DNA of 15,952 nucleotides, from positions 6,444-22,395 of the forward strand of contig DCDL01000014.1 in NCBI GenBank assembly GCA_002316385.1. The letters run 5' to 3'. The translations under genes were made by a program, and so were the position numbers. This stretch comes from Clostridium sp. UBA1056. GTDB taxonomy: Bacteria > Bacillota > Clostridia > Clostridiales > Clostridiaceae. Of this stretch, positions 6,750-13,320 are shown one piece after another; position 1 is the stretch's first letter, and each line of letters starts with the position of its first letter. The notes under the pieces are model-generated. The model did no database searches. It was not told the origin of the DNA and saw nothing but the letters and a program-made list of their open reading frames with translations.

Positions 6750-7655
6750 ATGGATGAAAATAAATCATTAGATATAAATAAGAAGGTAAAAAGATGGATT
6801 ATTCTAGGTTTTGTAGTTTTGATATTGTTCAATATATATAGTTTAATAAGGATTAATACTCTTCAAGAACAGATACAAAATGATATATATAATTTAGATA
6901 GACAAATGAATACATCAATGAGTAGTATTAATACCACGGTAGAAGAAACCCTAAAAAAGCAAGGAAGTATTTTAAGTGAATTTAGGTATAAAGAAGAAGG
7001 ATTTAATGCAGATAAGAAGGAGATTAATCTTACATTTTATGGATCGCCTAAAGTCTATAAAGAAGGGTTAAAGTTTTATTTCACATATGCTAGTAATGGA
7101 GAAACTAAGAGCGTTCAGGGAGCCTTAGGTTCAAATAAGGAGTATAGTGCAAAGGTAGCAATTCCATTATCTAATGAAATGAAATTTGGAGTTATGTTAG
7201 ATTATGGTGATGAAGTAAAAAAAGAAATATGGGACGGAAATTATATGGAAATAGCTAAGCATCAACTTCAATTAGTTCCTATAGGGTTTCAAGGTGAAAC
7301 TAAAAAGCTAGAAGATAATCAAGTTGAGTTCAAGGGTAAGATAACAACTAATATTTATCCTAGTGCTATAGAAGGTAATTATGTAACAGAACCTTTTTGT
7401 AATATAGTAATAAATGATAATATGGTTGAAAAATTAAAACTAGAAAAAAATCCAAAAGTTCCAAGTGAATACAGTGTAAATTTAAATAAAACCTATAAGC
7501 TAAATGAAGGTGATAGATTACAAATTTTTGTTGAAGTTTACGACCTCTATGGATTTAATTATAAATATTGTGCTAGGACTACTACTAACGAGAATGGTAA
7601 GATTGTAGATTTAGATTTTTCTATACCAAATGATGCTGTGATAATAACACCTTAG
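6750..7655 (+). CDS. Single-pass membrane protein, unrecognised family (copy 2)
   Basis: 301-residue paralogue of the protein encoded at 5604, with the same layout. It has a basic N terminus (KKVKRW), a hydrophobic segment at about residues 17-33 (IILGFVVLILFNIYSLI) and a coiled-coil stalk containing the identical MNTSMSSINTTVEETLKKQ. A beta-rich extracytoplasmic region follows, sharing LDYG(D/E)EVKKE and VYDLYGFNYKY-type segments. The stalk is a few residues shorter. AAAAAAGGAGATAG precedes the ATG, exactly as in copy 1. Stalk identity with divergence elsewhere suggests that the two proteins might pair through the coiled coil, or that the domains have different ligands; this is inference. 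The intact rubredoxin-like gene follows. Function is unknown. Confidence 0.75.
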   Translation: MDENKSLDINKKVKRWIILGFVVLILFNIYSLIRINTLQEQIQNDIYNLDRQMNTSMSSINTTVEETLKKQGSILSEFRYKEEGFNADKKEINLTFYGSPKVYKEGLKFYFTYASNGETKSVQGALGSNKEYSAKVAIPLSNEMKFGVMLDYGDEVKKEIWDGNYMEIAKHQLQLVPIGFQGETKKLEDNQVEFKGKITTNIYPSAIEGNYVTEPFCNIVINDNMVEKLKLEKNPKVPSEYSVNLNKTYKLNEGDRLQIFVEVYDLYGFNYKYCARTTTNENGKIVDLDFSIPNDAVIITP

Positions 7656-7869
7656 CCCATGAAAGAGTATATAAACATATATAACTATATAAATATATTT
7701 ATATATAACTGTTCAAAGGGGTGATTTGTTTATAGAAGTTCTAAAGTTTTAGGATCATGAATATTATATAAATTATATTTATAGTTTTAGAAAGTTAATA
7801 GTTCTATTGTACTTAAACTAATGAATAATAGAATTTATTAATATAATTTTATAATTAAGGAGGGATACG
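7656..7869. other. AT-rich spacer with a 20-bp palindrome
   Basis: 214 bases between membrane protein copy 2 and the rubredoxin gene. It holds a perfect 20-bp palindrome at 7686-7705 (TATATAAATA and its mirror complement) and a weak 7-bp hairpin at 7802-7833. A GGGGTGA followed by a very short open frame at about 7727 is not convincing as a gene. The equivalent spacer in the first copy is only 46 bases. Confidence 0.5.
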
Positions 7870-8025
7870 ATGGCAATTTATAGATGTAGCATATGTGGTT
7901 ACTTGTACGATGAAAATCAAGAGGAGATACCATTTGTAGAGCTAAAAGAGGATTGGAGATGTCCTTTATGTAGACGTGATAAAAGCTTTTTTAAATTATT
8001 AGAGGAAAAGGATTCTGTAGATTAG
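7870..8025 (+). CDS. Small rubredoxin-like protein
   Basis: 51-residue protein with two rubredoxin knuckles, CSICGY (C6, C9) and WRCPLC (C31, C34), which should bind one iron through four cysteines. The spacing between knuckles is much shorter than in classical rubredoxin (about 54 residues). It resembles the compact rubredoxin domains found alone or attached to rubrerythrins and other redox enzymes. KSFFKLLEE after the second knuckle is typical. The ATG follows AAGGAGGG. A cytoplasmic electron carrier role is expected for the fold; the redox partner is unknown. It lies downstream of the unrecognised membrane protein and was duplicated with it, though the other rubredoxin copy is broken. Confidence 0.88.
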   Translation: MAIYRCSICGYLYDENQEEIPFVELKEDWRCPLCRRDKSFFKLLEEKDSVD

Positions 8026-8081
8026 AAAAGCAAATAAGTAAATAATATTTATGTAAATTTAGAATTTGTATTAGAACAGTT

Positions 8082-8186
8082 ATAAAAGCACTAACTTTAA
8101 TTGAAGCACACACCAAATGCTAGACATGTGATATAATCATATTTAAAACATTTGGAGGTACACTTTAAATTAGTTAGTGCTTTTAT
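8082..8186. repeat. 105-bp element bounded by perfect 15-bp inverted repeats
   Basis: ATAAAAGCACTAACT (8082-8096) is exactly repeated in inverse at 8172-8186, 75 bases away. Inside are a second inverted pair, CCAAATG (8113-8119) and CATTTGG (8149-8155), and an extended -10 promoter. It could be an invertible promoter segment, a small MITE-like element, or a folded leader. No flanking target duplication is obvious. Confidence 0.6.
8129..8137 (+). promoter_or_regulatory. Extended -10 promoter inside the inverted-repeat element
   Basis: TGATATAAT is a perfect extended -10 (TG-n-TATAAT) facing the phospholipase gene. The -35 region is poor (TTGAAG lies 25 bases upstream, too far), as extended -10 promoters allow. 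It lies near the middle of the 105-bp inverted-repeat element. Confidence 0.45.
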
Positions 8187-8244
8187 GATTAAATTAAGAA
8201 TATTAATAGATATAAGGATTTACGTGAACTTTACAATAACACAA

Positions 8245-8272
8245 TTTAGTTAAAACATTTGAAGTATATAAT
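8245..8272 (+). promoter_or_regulatory. Possible proximal promoter of the phospholipase gene
   Basis: TATAAT at 8267-8272 is a perfect -10, with a weak -35 TTTAGT (8245-8250) at 16 bases. In DNA this AT-rich the match could be chance. If used, transcription would start about 38 bases before the ATG at 8317. Confidence 0.3.
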
Positions 8273-8316
8273 AAAATAAAAGTCAGAATATTTTATAAAT
8301 TACAAGGGGGATTTGT

Positions 8317-9105
8317 ATGCCAGCAAGTTATAGTCACTATAGTTTTGGACAAACAGTTTTAGAAAAATTACCACAAAGTATAAAAGATATTATAATTCCT
8401 AATAAAGAAGCATATTATATAGGACTCAATGGACCAGATATACTGTTCTATTATAAACCTTTATTTAAAAATGAAATAAAAAGCTATGGACATAACTTAC
8501 ATGAAGAGAAGGCCTATGGCTTCTTAGAAAATAGCAGAAGGTACATTATAAAAAGTTATGATGAAGTTTGTCTTTCATATATTTTAGGCTTTGTATGTCA
8601 CTTTGTTCTTGATAGTAGTTGTCATCCTTTTATCACAGAGGCTATGGAGGAAAGTAATATATCTCATGAAGAAATAGAAGCTGAATTAGATGGGGCACTG
8701 ATGAGAAGGAATAATTTAAATCCACAAAGGCATAGTGCAGGAGCTCACATTGTACCTGATAAAACTGTAGCAAACCACATATCAAAGCTTTATGAAAAGG
8801 TAACAGGGGAAGAAATATATAAATGTCTTAAGGCAGTAAGATTTTATAATAAATTATTACTATGCCAAAACGGGATAAAAAGAAGGATTATAAAAGGGGT
8901 ATTAGGCTTGATTAAAGGTGGAGATAGCTTTAGTCATATGATTATAAATGTGGAGCCAAATAAAAAATGTATAGATGTAAATAAAAAATTGCTAGACCTT
9001 TATGAAAGTGCTATAGATGAAGCGTTACATAGAGTTGAAGAGTATTATAATGCAATAAAAAGAGATGACTACCTAGACGAATTCTTCAATCGAAATTTTC
9101 TATAG
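8317..9105 (+). CDS. Zinc-dependent phospholipase C family protein
   Basis: 262-residue protein with the layout of the Zn_dep_PLPC family: an N-terminal H7 in YSHYSFG, GLNGPDILFYY (D41), a His-containing GHNLHEE at 58-64, CHFVLDSSCHPFI (H95, D99, H103) and EEIEAELD near 118-125. Clostridial alpha-toxin and Bacillus PC-PLC have their zinc ligands in this kind of helical His/Asp/Glu framework. Unlike those toxins it has no signal peptide and no C-terminal C2-like lipid-binding domain. Cytoplasmic or housekeeping hydrolysis is therefore more likely than toxicity, and the substrate is unknown. GGGGGAT precedes the ATG. The MFS gene starts 11 bases after its stop, so the two are co-transcribed. 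Confidence 0.85.
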   Translation: MPASYSHYSFGQTVLEKLPQSIKDIIIPNKEAYYIGLNGPDILFYYKPLFKNEIKSYGHNLHEEKAYGFLENSRRYIIKSYDEVCLSYILGFVCHFVLDSSCHPFITEAMEESNISHEEIEAELDGALMRRNNLNPQRHSAGAHIVPDKTVANHISKLYEKVTGEEIYKCLKAVRFYNKLLLCQNGIKRRIIKGVLGLIKGGDSFSHMIINVEPNKKCIDVNKKLLDLYESAIDEALHRVEEYYNAIKRDDYLDEFFNRNFL

Positions 9106-9115
9106 GAGGTATAAA

Positions 9116-10378
9116 ATGAGTAAATTTACTAAACTAGAAAAGCAGTGGATTCTATATGATGTAGGAAACTCAGCTTTCATCATGCTGGTATCTACTATAA
9201 TTCCTATTTACTTTAAAAATGTTGCTAGCACAGCAGGAATTTCATCAGCAGATTCTACAGCCTATTGGGGCTATGCGGTATCATTATCTACTATTATTGT
9301 AGCAATACTTGGACCTATCCTTGGAACTATAGCAGATACTAAAGGCTATAAGAAACCACTATTTTCATTATTTATGATGCTTGGAGTTGTAGGATGTGCA
9401 GCTCTAGCTCTTCCAGTACCATGGATCATATTCTTAGCTATATTTGTCATTGGAAAGATTGGATTTTCAGGAAGTCTTATTTTTTACGACGCCATGCTTA
9501 ATGATATAACTACTGATGATAGGATGGATGAAATATCTTCTCACGGATTTGCATGGGGGTATATAGGTAGTTGTATTCCTTTCACTATAAGTTTACTCCT
9601 CGTACTTTTCGCAGATAAAATTGGAATTACAACTACTATGGCAACGGCTATAGCATTTCTGTTGAATGCTCTATGGTGGTTCCTTATAACACTACCCATA
9701 TTAAAGAATTATAAACAAAAGTATTATGTTGAAAAGGGAGATAAACCAATAGTAGAAAGCTTTAAGAGGTTAGGGAAAGTACTTTTAAACATTAGAAAAG
9801 ATAAAAAGATTTTCTTATTCCTACTTGGATTTTTCTTCTATATTGATGGAGTTCATACAATTATAAGTATGTCTACATCTTACGGAAAGGATGTAGGTAT
9901 TACAGATAATAATTTATTGCTAGCATTACTTTTAACTCAAATAGTTGCCTTTCCATGTGCTATTTTATTTGGAAAGCTCTCTAAAAAATTTAAAAGTGAT
10001 AAGCTAATAGCATCTTCAATTATTGGATATATAGCTATAACAATATTTGCATTACAACTTGATAAAGCATGGGAGTTTTGGCTTCTTGCAGTTTGTGTTG
10101 CAGTATTTCAAGGGGCAATTCAAGCTCTTTCAAGGTCTTATTTCTCAAAAATTATTCCAAAAGAGAAATCTAGTGAATACTTTGGTTTATATGACATATT
10201 CGGTAAAGGAGCAGCCTTCATGGGAACTATGCTTATGAGTATAGCAACTCATATAACTGGAAGTTCTAAGGCTGGAGTATTAGGTATTTTAGTAATGTTT
10301 ATTTTAGGAATTATAATATTTAAATCAGCTACGAGAGTCAATATACCAGTAGACAAAGAAATTACCGTTAGTTTATAG
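9116..10378 (+). CDS. MFS transporter, UMF1/Atg22-like
   Basis: 420-residue integral membrane protein with about twelve hydrophobic segments. It begins LEKQWILYDVGNSAF, the WxLYDxxNSAF signature of the UMF1 (Atg22-like) branch of the major facilitator superfamily. A loop GTIADTKGYKKP after the second segment is the usual MFS inter-helix 2-3 motif. The central cytoplasmic loop is near residues 195-235. Yeast Atg22 exports amino acids from the vacuole; bacterial substrates are mostly unknown. TAGGAGGT is well placed before the ATG, and only 10 bases separate it from the phospholipase gene. The pairing might mean import or export of a lipid-derived product, which is inference. A hairpin terminator follows. 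Confidence 0.88.
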   Translation: MSKFTKLEKQWILYDVGNSAFIMLVSTIIPIYFKNVASTAGISSADSTAYWGYAVSLSTIIVAILGPILGTIADTKGYKKPLFSLFMMLGVVGCAALALPVPWIIFLAIFVIGKIGFSGSLIFYDAMLNDITTDDRMDEISSHGFAWGYIGSCIPFTISLLLVLFADKIGITTTMATAIAFLLNALWWFLITLPILKNYKQKYYVEKGDKPIVESFKRLGKVLLNIRKDKKIFLFLLGFFFYIDGVHTIISMSTSYGKDVGITDNNLLLALLLTQIVAFPCAILFGKLSKKFKSDKLIASSIIGYIAITIFALQLDKAWEFWLLAVCVAVFQGAIQALSRSYFSKIIPKEKSSEYFGLYDIFGKGAAFMGTMLMSIATHITGSSKAGVLGILVMFILGIIIFKSATRVNIPVDKEITVSL

Positions 10379-10397
10379 ATATAATTGCAAATGAAGC

Positions 10398-10442
10398 AAA
10401 CCGCTTACAGATATTTCTAGTATTAATCTATAAGCGGGTTTT
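10398..10442. terminator. Terminator between convergent MFS and MATE genes
   Basis: CCGCTTA (10401-10407) pairs with TAAGCGG (10431-10437), extended inside by AGAT (10409-10412) with ATCT (10426-10429). TTTT follows on the plus strand. It lies 20 bases after the MFS stop and just beyond the MATE stop, so it could serve both. Confidence 0.7.
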
Positions 10443-10448
10443 CATGTT

Positions 10449-11777
10449 CTATATATTTAATTTTTTTATAAACTTTTTCATAAAGGATATACCTATTATA
10501 TTAGCAATGAGCCAACCTATGGGAATAGCCCACCAGATAGCAGTTACTCCAAGAGTAGGAGCTAGCAAATATGCAAGGCCAACACGAAGACCTAAGGAGA
10601 TAACAGTAAGTAATATCGATATGTTAGCAGAACCTATACCTCTATAAAATCCATATAACATGAAAAGATATCCTATAAGAAAGTAAAATACACTTACTAT
10701 GCATAGATATTGTGAACCGTAATTTATAATCTCAACCTCAGAAGGAGAGATAAATATAGTCATTAACTCTTTTGAGAATAATACTACAATTGCTGAGATT
10801 ACAATACAAAATAGAGTGATGATCTTAAAGGAAGATTTAACACCAGTTTTTATTCTCTCAACTTCACCAGCACCTCTGTTTTGAGCAACATAGGTAGAAA
10901 AAGCATTACCAAAGTCCTGAACTGGCATATAAGCAAAGGAGTCTATCTTAACAGCAGCGGCAAAGGCAGCCATTATAGAAACTCCAAAGGAATTTACAAG
11001 ACCTTGAATTAATAGAATTCCAAAGTTCATTATAGATTGTTGAATACTTGCTAAAACACTATAGTTCATTACTAGTTTTAAAATACTTATATCTATTTTA
11101 AAATCACTTTTCTTAAATCTAATTACAGGTAATTTAATAAAACAATAGATGGCTGTTGCAATACCAGATATGCCTTGAGCTATTATAGTAGCATAGGCTG
11201 CTCCAGCAATACCCAGGTTAAAAACTGTTATAAAAACTATATCAAGAACTATATTAATTATTGCTGCTATTATTAGAAATAAAAGAGGTATAAAGGAGTT
11301 TCCCATAGATCTAAGTAAACAACAAAAATAATTATAAATAAAGGTAAAACCTATACCATAAAAAATTATAATTATATATTCTTTAGCATCATCAAATAAA
11401 ACCTTAGGTGTATTCATAAAATTTAAGATGTTATCTGCAAATATACTAGCAAATAAATTAATTATAACAGTTATAACACCAATAAATATGAAAGCAGTAA
11501 AAATACTACTCTTTAGGTTGGATTCATCTTTAGCTCCAAAGTATTGAGAGAACACTACAGATGCTCCCATACAAAGTCCAAGGATAATAGAAGTTAAAAA
11601 TACTATAATAGTAAAAGAAGATCCAACTGCGGCTAAAGCAGATGAACCTATATATTTTCCAACTATTATTGAATCAGCTACATTATAAAATTGTTGAAAG
11701 ATGTTTCCTACAATAAGAGGAATGGCAAAGCTTATTATAGCTTTAGTTTCATTTCCTTTAGTTAAGTCCTTAGTCAT
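10449..11777 (-). CDS. MATE family efflux transporter
   Basis: 442-residue membrane protein of the MATE family with about twelve hydrophobic segments in two similar halves. The start TKGNETKAIISFAIPLIVGNIFQQFYNVADSIIVGKYIGSSALAAVG is classic, and QNRGAGEVERIKTG in the middle is the matching loop of the second half. These transporters expel drugs, dyes or metabolites in exchange for Na+ or H+. The open frame extends to a GTG at 11789, but that codon lies inside the ribosome binding site. AGGTGAGG is correctly spaced from ATG 11777, which I use. It is transcribed divergently from the serpin gene, with palindromes at both promoters, so a local regulator is likely, but none is encoded nearby. The substrate cannot be read from sequence. 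Confidence 0.92.
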   Translation of the reverse strand: MTKDLTKGNETKAIISFAIPLIVGNIFQQFYNVADSIIVGKYIGSSALAAVGSSFTIIVFLTSIILGLCMGASVVFSQYFGAKDESNLKSSIFTAFIFIGVITVIINLFASIFADNILNFMNTPKVLFDDAKEYIIIIFYGIGFTFIYNYFCCLLRSMGNSFIPLLFLIIAAIINIVLDIVFITVFNLGIAGAAYATIIAQGISGIATAIYCFIKLPVIRFKKSDFKIDISILKLVMNYSVLASIQQSIMNFGILLIQGLVNSFGVSIMAAFAAAVKIDSFAYMPVQDFGNAFSTYVAQNRGAGEVERIKTGVKSSFKIITLFCIVISAIVVLFSKELMTIFISPSEVEIINYGSQYLCIVSVFYFLIGYLFMLYGFYRGIGSANISILLTVISLGLRVGLAYLLAPTLGVTAIWWAIPIGWLIANIIGISFMKKFIKKLNI

Positions 11778-11811
11778 AAAAAACCTCACCTTACTAAAAT
11801 AATATTTTATA

Positions 11812-11841
11812 GTAGTACTACATGTACAATTATACAGTACA
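11812..11841. promoter_or_regulatory. Candidate operators at the MATE promoter
   Basis: GTAGTACTAC (11812-11821) is a perfect palindrome right at the predicted start of the MATE transcript. Next to it TGTAC-N9-GTACA (11823-11841) is centred on the -10 box. Both positions suit a repressor. The core TAGTACTA recurs at 11888-11895. Confidence 0.45.
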
Positions 11842-11856
11842 AACCGATTTAATCAA
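11829..11856 (-). promoter_or_regulatory. Predicted SigA promoter of the MATE gene
   Basis: On the minus strand, TTGATT (-35, 11851-11856) and TATAAT (-10, 11829-11834) are separated by 16 bases. The predicted start near 11822 leaves a leader of about 45 bases before ATG 11777. Confidence 0.55.
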
Positions 11857-11870
11857 GCAAATTGCTTTAT

Positions 11871-11899
11871 TTGGAATGACTAAAAAGTAGTACTATAAC
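11871..11899 (+). promoter_or_regulatory. Predicted SigA promoter of the serpin gene, with operator core
   Basis: TTGGAA (-35, 11871-11876) and TATAAC (-10, 11894-11899) are separated by 17 bases. The palindrome TAGTACTA (11888-11895) overlaps the -10. The 10-mer AGTAGTACTA also occurs in the MATE operator, which suggests one regulator for both. Confidence 0.5.
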
Positions 11900-11937
11900 A
11901 TTGAATATAAGGTGAAATTTAATTTAGGAGTGATATT

Positions 11938-13182
11938 ATGGGATTTAAAAAGATGATGGCTATAATACTTACAGCTATGATATCCATCTCTTTAGCCGGC
12001 TGTGGGTTTTCCAATAATAATGAACAGATTTTAGCTGATAAGGTAGATAAAGAGCTTGTAGAGAGCAATAACAAATTTGCATTTAATATATTCAAAGAAA
12101 TTTCTAAAGATGACAAGGAGAAAAACGTGTTCATATCTCCTTTAAGTATATCTATGGCTCTTACCATGACATATAATGGAGCAGAGGATAATACAAAAGA
12201 AGAAATGAACAAAGTATTAGGATTTGAGGGAATGCCTGACGATAAGATAAATCATAGTTATAAAACTCTTACTGGGTACTTAGGAAATATAGATAAAAAT
12301 ATAAAGTTAAATATAGGTAATTCTATATGGATTAGGGAAGGCCAGGATATAAATAAGGAGTTTATAAACATTAATAACGATACATTTGGGGCAAAAGTGG
12401 ATAACTTGGACTTCTCTAAGGCATCATCTGTGGATAAAATTAATAACTGGATTGAGAAATCTACCAATAATATGATTAAAGATATGTTAAAAGGATCTAT
12501 TTCCGATAACGTAATTATGTATCTAATTAATGCTATATATTTTAAAGGCAATTGGCAAGAACCTTTTGATAAAAATAATAATGTAATAGAGGAATTTACA
12601 AATTCAAAGGGAGAGAAATCACAGGTAGATTTTATGAGAAAGCTTGCTATTAGTAATAAAACATTTTATGGAGAAAAAGATGATTTTAAAGTTATAAAAA
12701 TGCCTTATGCTAGTGGAAAGATATCCATGTATGCAGTATTACCAAAGGAAGGCTTAGGTGCAGATAGTTTTATCAATGGTTTAGACCTAGATAAGTGGAA
12801 ATCTATAAAAGCATCTATTGGTAAAGAGAAAGAAGATGTCAATGTAAGCTTTCCAAAATTCCAGATAGAATATGGTGCTAAAGAGTTAAAAGAATCCCTA
12901 GTAGTTTTAGGCATGAAGGATGCCTTTAGTGAAACCGCTAACTTTAAAGGTATAAGAGAAGACATATGTATTAGTAGTGTTCTACATCAAGCAAAGATAG
13001 AAGTAAATGAAGAGGGAAGTGAGGCATCTGCAGCAACCATAATTGAAGTCAAAGAAACAGCAATGCAAATAATTGATGACTATAAAGAATTTATAGCAAA
13101 CAGACCTTTTGTATTTATTATAGAAGATGAAGAAAATGGAACCATATTATTTATGGGTAAAATAGAAGAAGTAAAGAGTTAG
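11938..13182 (+). CDS. Lipoprotein serpin (serine protease inhibitor family)
   Basis: 414-residue serpin with a lipoprotein signal: basic start MGFKK, hydrophobic core, and lipobox LAGC with C22 the predicted lipidated residue. It should be anchored on the outer face of the membrane. The serpin fold is complete: NVFISPLSISMALTMTYNGA (residues 62-81), NAIYFKGNWQEPF near 200, and the C-terminal NRPFVFIIEDEENGTILFMGKI. The hinge EEGSEASAAT (358-367) keeps the small residues needed for loop insertion, so it is probably inhibitory. The scissile bond should lie around T374-M376. The loop seems about five residues longer than in alpha-1-antitrypsin, so P1 is uncertain. TAGGAG precedes the ATG, and a strong terminator follows. 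It may protect the cell from host or its own proteases; the target is unknown. Confidence 0.92.
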   Translation: MGFKKMMAIILTAMISISLAGCGFSNNNEQILADKVDKELVESNNKFAFNIFKEISKDDKEKNVFISPLSISMALTMTYNGAEDNTKEEMNKVLGFEGMPDDKINHSYKTLTGYLGNIDKNIKLNIGNSIWIREGQDINKEFININNDTFGAKVDNLDFSKASSVDKINNWIEKSTNNMIKDMLKGSISDNVIMYLINAIYFKGNWQEPFDKNNNVIEEFTNSKGEKSQVDFMRKLAISNKTFYGEKDDFKVIKMPYASGKISMYAVLPKEGLGADSFINGLDLDKWKSIKASIGKEKEDVNVSFPKFQIEYGAKELKESLVVLGMKDAFSETANFKGIREDICISSVLHQAKIEVNEEGSEASAATIIEVKETAMQIIDDYKEFIANRPFVFIIEDEENGTILFMGKIEEVKS

Positions 13183-13239
13183 CTCAATTATATTAAGAAA
13201 ATTAAAAGGATTGCCATCAAATAAATTAAGTTTACAATC

Positions 13240-13286
13240 AATGTTAAGCCTGCACTAATAATATATTAAAGTGCAGGCTTAACATT
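13240..13286. terminator. Strong bidirectional terminator after the serpin gene
   Basis: A perfect 17-bp stem, AATGTTAAGCCTGCACT (13240-13256) with its complement at 13270-13286, has a 13-base loop. A short T tract (ATTTTAT) follows on the plus strand. It lies between the convergent serpin and DUF255 genes and should end both transcripts. Confidence 0.85.
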
Positions 13287-13320
13287 TTATAAAGATTGTA
13301 AAATAATTTAGAATTATAAT

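Larger units (their letters stand above)
6652..8025. repeat. Tandem duplication, second copy
   Basis: Second copy of the unit beginning at 5476. It comprises a short relic of the 5'-nucleotidase 3' end, the second membrane protein gene and the complete rubredoxin-like gene. The spacer between its two genes is 214 bases against 46 in the first copy, so one copy has gained or lost about 170 bases. Confidence 0.7.

Noticed and set aside
8082..8186. CIRCE (HrcA) operator suggested by the GCACT/AGTGC arms
   Set aside because: CIRCE is TTAGCACTC-N9-GAGTGCTAA. Here the arms read in the opposite sense and are 75 bases apart.
8185..8253. 22-codon frame after GGAGG at 8154
   Set aside because: The ATG is 26 bases from the ribosome binding site and the peptide has no recognisable feature.
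8317..9105. Calling the phospholipase-family gene an alpha-toxin
   Set aside because: There is no signal peptide and no C-terminal lipid-binding domain.
10444..10647. Plus-strand frame overlapping the MATE gene
   Set aside because: It lies antisense within a clear MATE coding region, with no ribosome binding site.
11778..11789. GTG start for the MATE gene at 11789
   Set aside because: The GTG is part of the AGGTGAGG ribosome binding site that serves ATG 11777.
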